This document shows, piece after piece, positions 8,764 through 16,704 of a stretch of DNA of 64,000 bases. Source of the DNA: Paenibacillus sp. EZ-K15. GTDB lineage: Bacteria; Bacillota; Bacilli; Paenibacillales; Paenibacillaceae. Numbering within the stretch: the stretch's first letter is position 1; every line of letters begins with the position of its first letter. Where the stretch lies: positions 124,001-188,000 of the forward strand of contig NZ_PDHM01000017.1 in the NCBI RefSeq assembly GCF_002573715.1, in the 5' to 3' direction. The notes under the pieces are model-generated. The model worked only from the letters and a program-made list of their open reading frames with translations, was not told the DNA's origin and ran no database searches. The position numbers and the translations under genes were made by a program.

Positions 8764-9561
8764 TTATTCTATAATCATCATAATAACCACGATGATAAGT
8801 AACCATATATAAATTCTAAAAAACAAAGTATCTGGAATTTTCTGAGCCCACCTTCTCCCGATTGGTACTCCTATCAGCCCCCCAAGCGAAAATCCAATCA
8901 ATGCAGGTATATAAATAAATCCAATGGTCGAATCTGGCATACCCGCTACCCGTAATCCTGAAGCAAGATAAGTAGATGCACCGACAATAGCGACAGGCAG
9001 ACCTAGCGGTGTAGCTAAAGCGACCGCATGCAGCATCCGCATCCCATATTTTCTAAGGTATGGGATCGTCATAACGCTACCGCCAATCCCTAGCAACGTT
9101 GAAATAATGCCAATGAACGATCCAACAACGAAACGGGACATGCGTCCTGGCAGAGGAGAGATCGGGAATTCATCGTTGCTATTCGCTGTTTTCTTGTACA
9201 AATTAGATATAATGACATAACAAAGTAGCATAATAAATGCAAATTTGAGCAATCCACCATCGATATAGCGGGCCAACAGCCCGCCGATCAGAGCGCCTGA
9301 TGCGATAAAAGCAGCTAATTGTTTAAATACCATCCAATTGATATTACCTTGCTTCGAATGATTATAGGTGGAATTCGTTGAATTTATAATCATGACAGCC
9401 AGTGATGTCCCCACAGCTGTATGCATAACATATTCTGCAGGAACAACGTGAGGAAGGAAAACATATAGAATTGGGACGACAACGAAGCCGCCACCTAGGC
9501 CGAAAAGGCTGGATAATACGCCGATAAACACCCCGATGAAAGTAAACACAATCAATGCCAT
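8764..9561 (-). CDS. TSUP (TauE/SafE) family sulfite/sulfur-anion permease
   Basis: 265 aa with AAGGGGGAAG before ATG 9561. About eight hydrophobic segments in two halves, each opening with a glycine-rich FGLGGGFVVVPIL or LGIGGSVMTIPYL motif, are the TauE/SafE signature. Members move sulfite, sulfoacetate or related anions. There are no sulfur-metabolism neighbours, so the substrate is undefined. A short purA-like remnant lies just upstream. Confidence 0.88.
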   Translation of the reverse strand: MALIVFTFIGVFIGVLSSLFGLGGGFVVVPILYVFLPHVVPAEYVMHTAVGTSLAVMIINSTNSTYNHSKQGNINWMVFKQLAAFIASGALIGGLLARYIDGGLLKFAFIMLLCYVIISNLYKKTANSNDEFPISPLPGRMSRFVVGSFIGIISTLLGIGGSVMTIPYLRKYGMRMLHAVALATPLGLPVAIVGASTYLASGLRVAGMPDSTIGFIYIPALIGFSLGGLIGVPIGRRWAQKIPDTLFFRIYIWLLIIVVIMMIIE

Positions 9562-9593
9562 GATACTACTTCCCCCTTTAAGTCAGCCCGTAC

Positions 9594-9691
9594 TCATCGC
9601 AGAATGACCCGCTCTCGCCTAGGTCCGACGGACATAGTCGTAATCGGCACCCTATCTCCGACTCGATTTGTTCAACAAAATCCCTTGCAGC
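9594..9691 (-). pseudogene. Remnant of an adenylosuccinate synthase (purA) 3' end, frameshifted
   Basis: Reading the minus strand from 9691 gives AARDFVEQIESEIG; a one-base shift at a GGG run then gives VPITTMSVGPRRERVILR before a stop at 9594. Together these resemble the PurA C-terminus (a helix, then GVPI, then an S-x-GP-x-R segment ending ILR). A stop codon lies directly upstream, so only ~32 codons remain. I assigned it by memory of the family; a search is needed. Confidence 0.4.
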
Positions 9692-9828
9692 TTACAGTTA
9701 TGACTCCTATGTTGATTGGCTTACAAAATTAATGATAATAGAATAAGGCATATTATAATAATTGATATTTGTTATACTCGATATAAATAAAGGTAATGGT
9801 TATGCACCTTGTCTCCCAACCTGGTTAC

Positions 9829-9859
9829 TTGCATTAGAGGTAACTCTAAGGTCTATACT
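9829..9859 (+). promoter_or_regulatory. MerR-type promoter of the CMD-cupin operon
   Basis: TTGCAT (9829-9834) and TATACT (9854-9859) are separated by 19 bp, the over-long spacer typical of MerR-activated promoters. The near-perfect dyad TTAGAGGTAACTCTAA (9834-9849) fills the spacer. The same architecture recurs at 11417-11447. Confidence 0.75.
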
Positions 9860-9896
9860 TATTCCTAACCATGAAATGAATGGAGGAATGAATGAT

Positions 9897-10220
9897 ATGG
9901 CTGAAAAACAAACGGCTGGACGTGACTTACTCGAAGAGTTTGCACCCAAATTCGCTCAACTCAATGATGACGTCTTATTTGGTGAAGTATGGTCCAGAGA
10001 AGAGGAGTTATCCCCTCGTGATCGAAGTATGATTACGGTTTCTGCATTAATCGCTGGAGGGAACTTTGAGCAATTAACTCCGCATCTTCAAAGAGCAAAG
10101 ACTAACGGAATAACCCAAGAGGAAGTTGCGGAGATAATTACCCATCTGTCATTCTATGCAGGATGGCCTAAGGCTTGGTCAGCATTTAACATCGCAAAAG
10201 AAGTTTATAAAAAAGAATAG
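9897..10220 (+). CDS. Carboxymuconolactone decarboxylase (CMD) family protein
   Basis: 107 aa from ATG 9897 behind GGAGGA. RDRSMITVSALIAGGNFEQL followed by HLSFYAGWPKAWSAFNIAKEV is the CMD fold. It lacks the CxxC of the AhpD peroxidase subgroup, so it is closer to the gamma-carboxymuconolactone decarboxylase type. It is 17 bp upstream of a cupin gene; this CMD-cupin pairing recurs in Firmicutes with SDRs and a MerR regulator. Its MerR-type promoter ties it to the regulator at 10916. Confidence 0.9.
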   Translation: MAEKQTAGRDLLEEFAPKFAQLNDDVLFGEVWSREEELSPRDRSMITVSALIAGGNFEQLTPHLQRAKTNGITQEEVAEIITHLSFYAGWPKAWSAFNIAKEVYKKE

Positions 10221-10237
10221 AGAGTAGGGATGACATT

Positions 10238-10633
10238 ATGGCACATGAAGAATTAAAGAATAGCACCATCTTCCCATTGGGGAACAAAGTAGAAGCCCAT
10301 TTTATTGGGGATGTTTACTTACACATGGTTTTCACGGACGCAAGCCCTCTTAACACAGCTATTGGAAATGTAACTTTTGCTCCAGGCGCCCGCAATAACT
10401 GGCACGCTCATACGGTTGGTCAGGTACTATTGGTGACTGGTGGTGAAGGATGGTACCAAGAAGATGGCAAACCCGCTCAGTTGCTTAAGAGCGGAGATGT
10501 TGTAAATATCCCACCACATGTTAAGCACTGGCATGGTGCCACTAAGAACAGCTGGTTTGTGCACTTAGCCCTCACACCGGGTGAAACGGATTGGTTAGAA
10601 CCCGTTAATGATGAAACATATAACTCGCTATAA
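10238..10633 (+). CDS. Cupin-domain protein
   Basis: 131 aa. A single cupin barrel: motif 1 NNWHAHTVGQVLLVTGGEG and motif 2 SGDVVNIPPHVKHWHGA supply metal-binding histidines (HAH, HWHGA). The length and motif spacing resemble the (R)-mandelonitrile lyase-like and quercetinase-like small cupins. It is cotranscribed with the CMD gene and closed by a strong terminator at 10634. Substrate unknown. Confidence 0.9.
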   Translation: MAHEELKNSTIFPLGNKVEAHFIGDVYLHMVFTDASPLNTAIGNVTFAPGARNNWHAHTVGQVLLVTGGEGWYQEDGKPAQLLKSGDVVNIPPHVKHWHGATKNSWFVHLALTPGETDWLEPVNDETYNSL

Positions 10634-10675
10634 AAAGAATGCATCGGACCCATGGGTTCGATGCATTCTTTTTTT
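10634..10675 (+). terminator. Rho-independent terminator of the CMD-cupin operon
   Basis: AAAGAATGCATCG pairs perfectly with CGATGCATTCTTT, followed by a T-run, directly after the cupin stop. Confidence 0.9.
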
Positions 10676-10871
10676 ACATCATTTGGCTCTTGAACGATAG
10701 TTTTTGGGGAATCATGATAATTAATGATAAACCCACCGCTTCGACGAGGCAATATGCCAGATACCCACGACGGGGAATTACCGAATATGACTTTCCGATG
10801 CTAACACATCGTTTTTTTCAGGATAGTAAATTGACATTCATCCAAACCTATGATACTCTCCTCACTTCTCA

Positions 10872-10896
10872 TAGAGTGAACTCGAAGTCTATAGTA
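10872..10896 (+). promoter_or_regulatory. MerR-like operator/promoter upstream of the merR gene
   Basis: TAGAGTGAACTCGA (10872-10885) is a degenerate version of the dyads at 9834 and 11423, followed by a -10-like TATAGT at 10890-10895, just before the regulator gene. It suggests autoregulation; the -35 here is poor and the spacer nearer 18 bp. Confidence 0.55.
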
Positions 10897-10915
10897 GTTG
10901 ATTAGGAGAGATATG

Positions 10916-11332
10916 ATGAAGACATATTCGATCAGTGAAGTAGCAATGGAACTAAATGTTACAGCTTATACCTTGCGTTACTATGACAAGGAAGGACTTA
11001 TGCCTTTTGTTGAACGCTCGGCAAGTGGCCAACGTTTGTTTAAAGAATCCGATATTGCCGCATTAAAGGTAATTGATTGTTTGAAATCCACTGGTATGCA
11101 AATTAAGGAAATAAAGACTTTCATAGATTGGGTTACTGATGGAGATACCACATTGCAACAAAGATTCGACATGTTTATGGAACGCAAAGCAATAGTGGAA
11201 AAACAGATGGAAGAACTAAAAAAGACAATGGAACTGGTCGAGCATAAATGCTTATACTACAAAACGGCATTAGAAGCCGGAACTGAAGATATTCATAAAA
11301 ACAACAAAATAGAAATCCCTATTTCTAATTAA
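10916..11332 (+). CDS. MerR-family regulator, AdhR-like
   Basis: 138 aa from ATG 10916 (AGGAG, 7 nt; ATG 10913 possible). The N-terminus TYSISEVAMELNVTAYTLRY is the MerR winged helix, followed by a coiled-coil dimer helix. Cys 55 in VIDCLKSTGM sits where the B. subtilis AdhR/YraB group carries its aldehyde-reactive cysteine; that function is inferred by analogy. It lies between the CMD-cupin operon and the SDR gene, both preceded by matching dyads, and probably activates both. Confidence 0.88.
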   Translation: MKTYSISEVAMELNVTAYTLRYYDKEGLMPFVERSASGQRLFKESDIAALKVIDCLKSTGMQIKEIKTFIDWVTDGDTTLQQRFDMFMERKAIVEKQMEELKKTMELVEHKCLYYKTALEAGTEDIHKNNKIEIPISN

Positions 11333-11416
11333 TAGATGAGCCTCCTGTAATTTGGATGAATAAATACGGGTGGCTCTTTCCGTTAGCTGATCTCTAAAAT
11401 TGTTAAAATCCTCCCC

Positions 11417-11447
11417 TTGCTTTAGAGTTAACTCTATGGTTTAAACT
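11417..11447 (+). promoter_or_regulatory. MerR-type promoter of the SDR gene
   Basis: TTGCTT (11417-11422) and TAAACT (11442-11447) are 19 bp apart, with the perfect palindrome TAGAGTTAACTCTA at 11423-11436 inside the spacer, the same design as at 9829-9859. Confidence 0.8.
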
Positions 11448-11474
11448 CAACCTATACTCAAAGGAGGAATCAAG

Positions 11475-12221
11475 ATGACGATTGAAAACAAAGTAGTTAT
11501 AATCACTGGAGCTTCATCCGGAATTGGAGAAGCTACTGCGAAATTATTGGCAAGTAAGGGTGCTAGAATTGTTATGGGCGCACGTCGCGAAGACAAATTA
11601 AAAGCATTGACCGAGGAAATCCAAAAAGCTGGTGGACAAGCTGCTTATCGCGTAACAGATGTTGTTAATCCAGATGATAATCAGAAGCTTGTTCAGCTAG
11701 CTAAAGACACTTTTGGCGGTGTCGATGTAATCTTCTTGAACGCTGGACTAATGCCTAATTCCCCCCTTTCCGAATTAAAAACTGACGAGTGGCACCAGAT
11801 GGTTGACGTTAATATTAAAGGTGTATTAAATGGTATCGCCGCAGTATTGCCAACATTCACATCGCAAAAGTCTGGACATATCATCACTACTTCATCAGTG
11901 GCCGGGCTTAAAGCTTACCCAGGCGGTGCGGTTTATGGCGCAACAAAGTGGGCTGTTCGGGATTTAATGGAAGTGTTGCGTATGGAATCTGCCCAAGAAG
12001 GGACTAACATTCGCACTGCAACGATTTATCCCGCAGCGATCAATACGGAATTGTTGGATACGATCACGGATAAGAATATGTCCGAAGGTATGACTGCGTT
12101 GTACAAACAATATGGTATTACACCTGATCGAGTTGCCAATGTTGTGGCATTCGCGATTGATCAGCCGGAAGATACGAATGTGAATGAGTTTACCATTGGA
12201 CCAACAAAGCAACCTTGGTAA
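11475..12221 (+). CDS. Short-chain dehydrogenase/reductase (YdfG-like)
   Basis: 248 aa with AAAGGAGG before ATG 11475. TGASSGIG, NAG (in LNAGLMP), TSS (catalytic Ser) and YGATK mark a classical SDR close to the serine/3-hydroxy-acid dehydrogenase YdfG group. Its promoter is MerR-type and near identical to that of the CMD-cupin operon, so it is likely induced by the same signal, perhaps a reactive carbonyl it reduces. Confidence 0.92.
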   Translation: MTIENKVVIITGASSGIGEATAKLLASKGARIVMGARREDKLKALTEEIQKAGGQAAYRVTDVVNPDDNQKLVQLAKDTFGGVDVIFLNAGLMPNSPLSELKTDEWHQMVDVNIKGVLNGIAAVLPTFTSQKSGHIITTSSVAGLKAYPGGAVYGATKWAVRDLMEVLRMESAQEGTNIRTATIYPAAINTELLDTITDKNMSEGMTALYKQYGITPDRVANVVAFAIDQPEDTNVNEFTIGPTKQPW

Positions 12222-12268
12222 TACTCACAAGCTATAGATAAGAGCTATTCAACAACTTCTAAAGATTA

Positions 12269-12297
12269 GGCTGTCGAGAAGACCTCGACAGCCTTGT
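12269..12297 (+). terminator. Terminator between convergent SDR and Rieske genes
   Basis: GGCTGTCGAG and CTCGACAGCC form a perfect 10-bp stem with a 5-nt loop, followed by TTGTT. Confidence 0.8.
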
Positions 12298-12329
12298 TCT
12301 ACAATCATTGTAGCGGCTTTCTCACTTTA

Positions 12330-14066
12330 TTATTCTTCGAACAATTTCTCGCCCCGATGAAGCCGCCATGCAATTTTAGCTGTATGCGGCGTCTCACGGG
12401 AAGTTGGAGCGTGCGACGCCAAATAGCGGGTAAGCGCAAGGATCAAAGTTTCGCGGGCACTCTCGGCGAAAGGTCCAGACTCGGAAGCCCAGCGGTCATA
12501 TTCCGCCACGGCCGCTTCGTACATTTGGAAGGTGTGGAATTCCGCATCCTCTCGAAGCAGCGCATGGCCCAATACGTTGAATAAAGGCTCCGGCTTTCCG
12601 CCGGTGCGCAGATAGCGAATCACCCATGCCGCCGCCGGCGCCACTTGCTGTTGCTTGTCGAGAATCTCAAGCAGCTCGGTGGGTTGTGGTTCTTCCTCAG
12701 TCGCACCTATTGCATCCGGTCTCGGGGCAGCGGGGATGTTCAAAAACCGATCGAGGTAAATCGTAGCCGCAGTATGGAAAATACCGCGAACCAGCCATGA
12801 ATCGGCGGAACGGATCAATCCTTCGTGAACGGCGTGAGCATGTGTAAACGTGTGCAGCACTGAAATCCAGTCTCCGAAATCGTTATGCGTGTGGAAGCGG
12901 ACGACCCGTTCTGCCGCAGCCAATGCGGCAATTTGCGAGATGCGCACTGGAGAGGCGCCCCTGAGTAAAGCATCCTTCAACATGTGCGCTGTTCCAAGCG
13001 GATCGTCGCCAAGCAGCGCTTGGAGCAGCGCCTCGTCATCGATGCCAGAGCCCCCGCTTCCTGATGAAACGCCATTCTTGGACAACTCCTCAAATGCTTC
13101 CTTTATCGGCTGAACCAAATTAACCGGGGACTGCCAACTATGAAGCTCTTCGCTGCGCGATGCGTTCCCGAACATCGGAACGAGCGAAGCGAGGATATAT
13201 TTGTGCTGCTCGTGCCCGACGTATTTCAAGCTCTCGAACGCCTTATTATGGAAATCTAGCGTATGACCTCCATTCATATAAAAATGGTCCGTCGCCGCCA
13301 TGCTCATCATAGAGAATAATCGCTTCTTATCCGCCCCTGACTGCACGGCGGTCAGCAGCACCCGTTCCGCACCGCGCGTATCCCGAACTTCGATGCAATC
13401 ACGGTACCATTCCGTCAACCGTTCTTCGGAGACGCCTGCATTCGGAAGTGGATCGAGCAAGAATCGCGTTCCGCTACCGGCTGATTCGCGCGCCGTGTGC
13501 AGCAAGCCCTGAAACAACGCAAGGATCCGGCCTTGTTTATCAAGCTTTGGCAGGACGTTGGCCATCGCGGTCAGAATTGTTAACCCGGAGCCCCACCCTT
13601 GCCTGCGCTGTTTGACCCCAAATTCGATCCCGATCGCCGCGATTTCCGTCTCTGGAACACCTGCCTCCATTAATCCAACGATGGCCTTGGCTATGACAAG
13701 ACCGATATTTTGCTCAAGGCCGCTCAGAAGCCGATCTTTATACAGCTGTACTTGATTGCTGTTCCGGGATTTGGGATTGACCCAAATCAGTCCGTCATGA
13801 ATGGTAAAATCATGTACCGGTACATCGTCAGCCCAAGGGTCGAGCGTTCCGCCGCTGCATACGTCAAACCTTGCATGATGCCAATGGCATGTCAAAATTC
13901 CGTTGCATAAACTTCCCATGTGGAGCGGAAAACCAAGGTGCGGGCACCGGTTGTCAAGCGCGTGCACGTCATCCTCGTGATAAAATACTACGATGCCCCC
14001 CTTGATCAGCTTCGGTCCTTGCTCGCGAAGCTCTTCTACCGTACCTGCCTGAATCCAACCATCCAT
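12330..14066 (-). CDS. Rieske [2Fe-2S] protein with large helical C-terminal domain
   Basis: 578 aa from ATG 14066 behind GGAGG (7 nt), 24 codons inside the longest frame. Residues 1-105 form a Rieske ferredoxin domain with the ligands C41-P-H43 and C60-H-W-H63. The remaining ~470 residues are Ala/Leu/Glu-rich, apparently all-helical, with several conserved-looking histidines (TDHFYMNGGHTLDFHNKAFE). This is not the Rieske non-heme oxygenase catalytic domain. It lacks a signal peptide, so is cytosolic. Local GC is higher than in the neighbours, hinting at transfer. Function unknown. Confidence 0.85.
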   Translation of the reverse strand: MDGWIQAGTVEELREQGPKLIKGGIVVFYHEDDVHALDNRCPHLGFPLHMGSLCNGILTCHWHHARFDVCSGGTLDPWADDVPVHDFTIHDGLIWVNPKSRNSNQVQLYKDRLLSGLEQNIGLVIAKAIVGLMEAGVPETEIAAIGIEFGVKQRRQGWGSGLTILTAMANVLPKLDKQGRILALFQGLLHTARESAGSGTRFLLDPLPNAGVSEERLTEWYRDCIEVRDTRGAERVLLTAVQSGADKKRLFSMMSMAATDHFYMNGGHTLDFHNKAFESLKYVGHEQHKYILASLVPMFGNASRSEELHSWQSPVNLVQPIKEAFEELSKNGVSSGSGGSGIDDEALLQALLGDDPLGTAHMLKDALLRGASPVRISQIAALAAAERVVRFHTHNDFGDWISVLHTFTHAHAVHEGLIRSADSWLVRGIFHTAATIYLDRFLNIPAAPRPDAIGATEEEPQPTELLEILDKQQQVAPAAAWVIRYLRTGGKPEPLFNVLGHALLREDAEFHTFQMYEAAVAEYDRWASESGPFAESARETLILALTRYLASHAPTSRETPHTAKIAWRLHRGEKLFEE

Positions 14067-14181
14067 GAAAACGCCTCCATATTTCAGTATCATACGAATT
14101 CCTTGCTTATAGAATAGCTTATTCCGAATACTTTTCAAACCGTTATGTTTATAAAGTATTGCTTTTTTCTGCGCTTCATGT

Positions 14182-14206
14182 AAAAAGGCACACCAGTCGG
14201 CGTGCC
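14182..14206 (-). terminator. Terminator of the RCC1-repeat gene
   Basis: On the minus strand GGCAC(G)CC...GGTGTGCC is followed by TTTTT, 35 bp after the RCC1-repeat stop codon. Confidence 0.75.
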
Positions 14207-14240
14207 CCCTATATGCTATATGTATTATTAATATTGAAAT

Positions 14241-15131
14241 CTAATTGCCGGGCAGTTGGATGTTAGCCCAACTGCTTACATCGCATTGGCCATATTCATT
14301 ATCACCTACAGCAATCACCGTGCCGTCCGATTTAAGGCCGATGGTATGAGCGCACCCCGCCGCAACTGCTACAATATCGCGCCAGTCTCTTACGTTGCAT
14401 TGACCATACTCATTCCAGCCTACAGCTGCCACCGTACCGTCCGATTTAAGCCCGATGGTATGATGACTACCCACCGCTATCGCCTCAATACCGCACCAGT
14501 CGGTCACATCGCATTGGCCTACCTTATTTTGACCCACAGCAACCGCCGTGCCATCCGATCTAAGCCCAACGGTATGAAGATAACCCGCCGCAACCGCCAC
14601 GATGCCGCACCAGTCGCTTACATTGCATTGGCGATATTGATTATTGCCCACAGCCGTCACCGTGCCGTCCAATTTAAGACCGATGGTATGCCAGTCACCC
14701 GCCGCGACCGCCAACATATCACGCCAGCCACTTACATTGCATTGGCCTTCATTATTTCGACCCACAGCTACCACCGTGCCATCCGATTTAAGCCCGACGG
14801 TACGACGCCAACCCGCCGCAACCGCCACCATATCACGCCAGCTGCTAACATCGCATTGGTCATACTTATTCCAGCCCACAGCCGCCACCGTGCCATCCGA
14901 TTTAAGCCCGATGGTATGAGCATTACCCGTGTTCGTCGCCATATGAACATTACCAGCCGCAACCGCCAACATATCGCGCCAACCACTTACATCACATTGG
15001 CCATATTTATTATCACCGACAGCCGTGACCGTGCCGTCTGATTTTAGACCAACCGTATGACGACGACCTGCCGCTATGCTATCTTTGGGAATTGCCCATA
15101 TCTTGCTGAACCCAAGATTCCCTTTTTCCAT
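14241..15131 (-). CDS. RCC1-repeat protein
   Basis: 296 aa with GGGGGGAG before ATG 15131. Seven tandem repeats of about 38 residues follow the pattern AVAAG-xx-HTIGLKSDGTV-AVG-N-YGQC-V--W. This is the RCC1 beta-propeller repeat; seven copies make a full ring. Repeat 2 carries an extra ~9 residues before its HTIGLKSDGT. There is no signal peptide. The repeats are 114 bp each and very alike at DNA level, so copy number may vary by recombination. Bacterial RCC1 proteins lack a general assigned role; protein binding is likely. Confidence 0.88.
   Translation of the reverse strand: MEKGNLGFSKIWAIPKDSIAAGRRHTVGLKSDGTVTAVGDNKYGQCDVSGWRDMLAVAAGNVHMATNTGNAHTIGLKSDGTVAAVGWNKYDQCDVSSWRDMVAVAAGWRRTVGLKSDGTVVAVGRNNEGQCNVSGWRDMLAVAAGDWHTIGLKLDGTVTAVGNNQYRQCNVSDWCGIVAVAAGYLHTVGLRSDGTAVAVGQNKVGQCDVTDWCGIEAIAVGSHHTIGLKSDGTVAAVGWNEYGQCNVRDWRDIVAVAAGCAHTIGLKSDGTVIAVGDNEYGQCDVSSWANIQLPGN
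14256..15080 (-). repeat. Seven in-frame tandem repeats of about 114 bp
   Basis: The DNA of the RCC1 gene repeats every ~114 bp with strong identity in the HTIGLKSDGT-coding part (plus-strand form CCATCCGATTTAAGCCCGAT recurs). One unit is longer by about 27 bp. Confidence 0.8.
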
Positions 15132-15197
15132 GAAGTTCTCCCCCCCTTGAAAAATGGTTGATTAGAAATGCTCGAATGAATGCTTTGACGATTTGAT

Positions 15198-15260
15198 TCA
15201 GGACAATGAAAGTTTCTCGAATTTGTAACCAATCCCGAATACGGTCGTAATGACTGGCAT
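15198..15260 (-). pseudogene. 3'-end remnant of an OmpR/PhoB-type response regulator gene
   Basis: The minus strand from 15260 reads MPVITTVFGIGYKFEKLSLS then stop. I-T-T-V-x-G-I-G-Y-K-F is the closing hairpin of the OmpR-family winged helix. Only ~20 codons survive, directly abutting the stop of the alpha/beta hydrolase at 15267, so the rest was replaced or deleted. Confidence 0.5.
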
Positions 15261-15266
15261 CAAGCT

Positions 15267-16382
15267 TTATTCTATTTTTTTCAAAAAATCAACCATGATC
15301 GTTATAAATTCATCTGGCTTCTCAAAATGAATATCATGTCCGGATTTTATCGTTATCATCTCATTTCCTTTTAGAAGACTATGCACCTTTTCAGCATCCT
15401 CATCACGATTTGCCGCGTAAAGCACTCCATCTTCGCCATATTGTGTGGCTGCCTTAATATAAACAGAAGGAGTGTTGATTTTGGACAAGGTTTCCTCCTG
15501 ATTAAAACCTTTAAACCAAGTACCTGTATAAAAAGTCTCTGCAAAATCAAGATCAAAATCATCTAAATAAAGGGTACCATGTATCCATTGATATGGTACG
15601 TACCACAATTTCAACGGCTCTCCAGGATGTGCTTCCCGGTACTCCTTCGTACTCCTTGCGGTAAGTTTTCTTAAATCGCCAAACTTTCCCCATAAATAAC
15701 TGTTTTTCATATAGTAAACTACATAATCATCTTCAACGGTTTGGTTTTTAAAGTTATGTCCGATTTCAAAGCTATCAAGCCACACAAATGTATCCTGCAT
15801 TTCATGGGGCTCCACACTAAAAAATGGCGGGTCCTCCAAAACAATTCCTTGCACGAGCTCCGGTGCATAAGCTGCGATCCATGATGCTAAAATACCACCG
15901 GAAGAATGGCCTGACAGCACAGCAGGTTCACCAATGACATTTTCAATAAACCAAACAAAGTCCTGTCCCATAGCAACAGCTGTATATTTGGCAGCATCAT
16001 GAGTGGAATCTCCATGCCCGTGACAATCAATTGCATATACATGATAATATTCAGCGAGTACCGGAAGTACTCTTGAATAATCTTCCCACTGCATGGACTG
16101 CCCGTGTATTAATAGAAGAGCGGGTCCATGATCTGGTCCTTCAGCGTAATTTAATATCGTTCCATCATCAAGAGTAACCTGCTTTTCTATATAGCCGGCT
16201 CGATATGTTTGCTTTAATGGTTTTTTATCATAATTCGTATTTTGATAAGCATAAATGACTAGAGCAATTGCGGCAATTGCAGTTATGATTGCAAGTACTA
16301 GTAAAATCATTTTCAGTACTCTACATTTTCTTTTAGGTTTTTGTCCTGATCCTCTTATTTCACTATGTATCACTCTCTCCAC
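15267..16382 (-). CDS. Membrane-anchored alpha/beta hydrolase
   Basis: Up to 371 aa from GTG 16382; GTG 16373 is an equally good start since the AGGTGGAG element overlaps the first. Residues ~25-47 are one strongly hydrophobic helix after a basic N-terminus, a signal anchor placing the enzyme outside. The hydrolase domain has LLIHGQSM, CHGHGDS and the nucleophile elbow GHSSGG; a late GHDIHFEKP supplies the His. It may be an esterase or peptidase acting at the cell surface. It stands alone. Confidence 0.85.
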   Translation of the reverse strand: MERVIHSEIRGSGQKPKRKCRVLKMILLVLAIITAIAAIALVIYAYQNTNYDKKPLKQTYRAGYIEKQVTLDDGTILNYAEGPDHGPALLLIHGQSMQWEDYSRVLPVLAEYYHVYAIDCHGHGDSTHDAAKYTAVAMGQDFVWFIENVIGEPAVLSGHSSGGILASWIAAYAPELVQGIVLEDPPFFSVEPHEMQDTFVWLDSFEIGHNFKNQTVEDDYVVYYMKNSYLWGKFGDLRKLTARSTKEYREAHPGEPLKLWYVPYQWIHGTLYLDDFDLDFAETFYTGTWFKGFNQEETLSKINTPSVYIKAATQYGEDGVLYAANRDEDAEKVHSLLKGNEMITIKSGHDIHFEKPDEFITIMVDFLKKIE

Positions 16383-16704
16383 CTAGTTCACACCCTCCGA
16401 GATAATAAACATAACTTATTCTTACGTATTATAATATTCTCACTCGGATAATCTACCAATCATCATTAACATCAGTTGTTAGTTCGAGCTAACATTCCTA
16501 GATAAATAACAAAAAAAGAACGCTATTCCGGGTTATTTATTCAGTGAATATGTGGTGAAAAGCCAACTTGCTCTACCAAGAAAAAAATAAACTTCGACAA
16601 CGAAGTTTATTTTATAGTGATATTGAAGTATATACCGGCAACCTCCTGAAATGCCTTATGATTCGGTGTTTTATTTCACTGGTGTATAAAGACCGACTAT
16701 ACTC
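16383..16704. other. Intergenic region with a perfect hairpin
   Basis: It contains the hydrolase promoter region and the terminator of the NmrA-like pseudogene: AAATAAACTTCG and CGAAGTTTATTT pair around ACAA at 16585-16612. No further gene seen. Confidence 0.6.
16585..16612 (-). terminator. Terminator of the NmrA-like pseudogene
   Basis: A perfect 12-bp stem with 4-nt loop; on the minus strand it ends in TTTTTTT. It lies about 95 bp past the reconstructed stop at 16705. Confidence 0.75.

Noticed and set aside
14256..15041. 261-codon plus-strand frame opposite the RCC1 gene
   Set aside because: It mirrors the tandem repeats and has no ribosome site; it is an antisense shadow.
14256..15080. 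Possible CRISPR-like array because of regular repeats
   Set aside because: Units are 114 bp, in frame and protein-coding, with no variable spacers and no cas genes.
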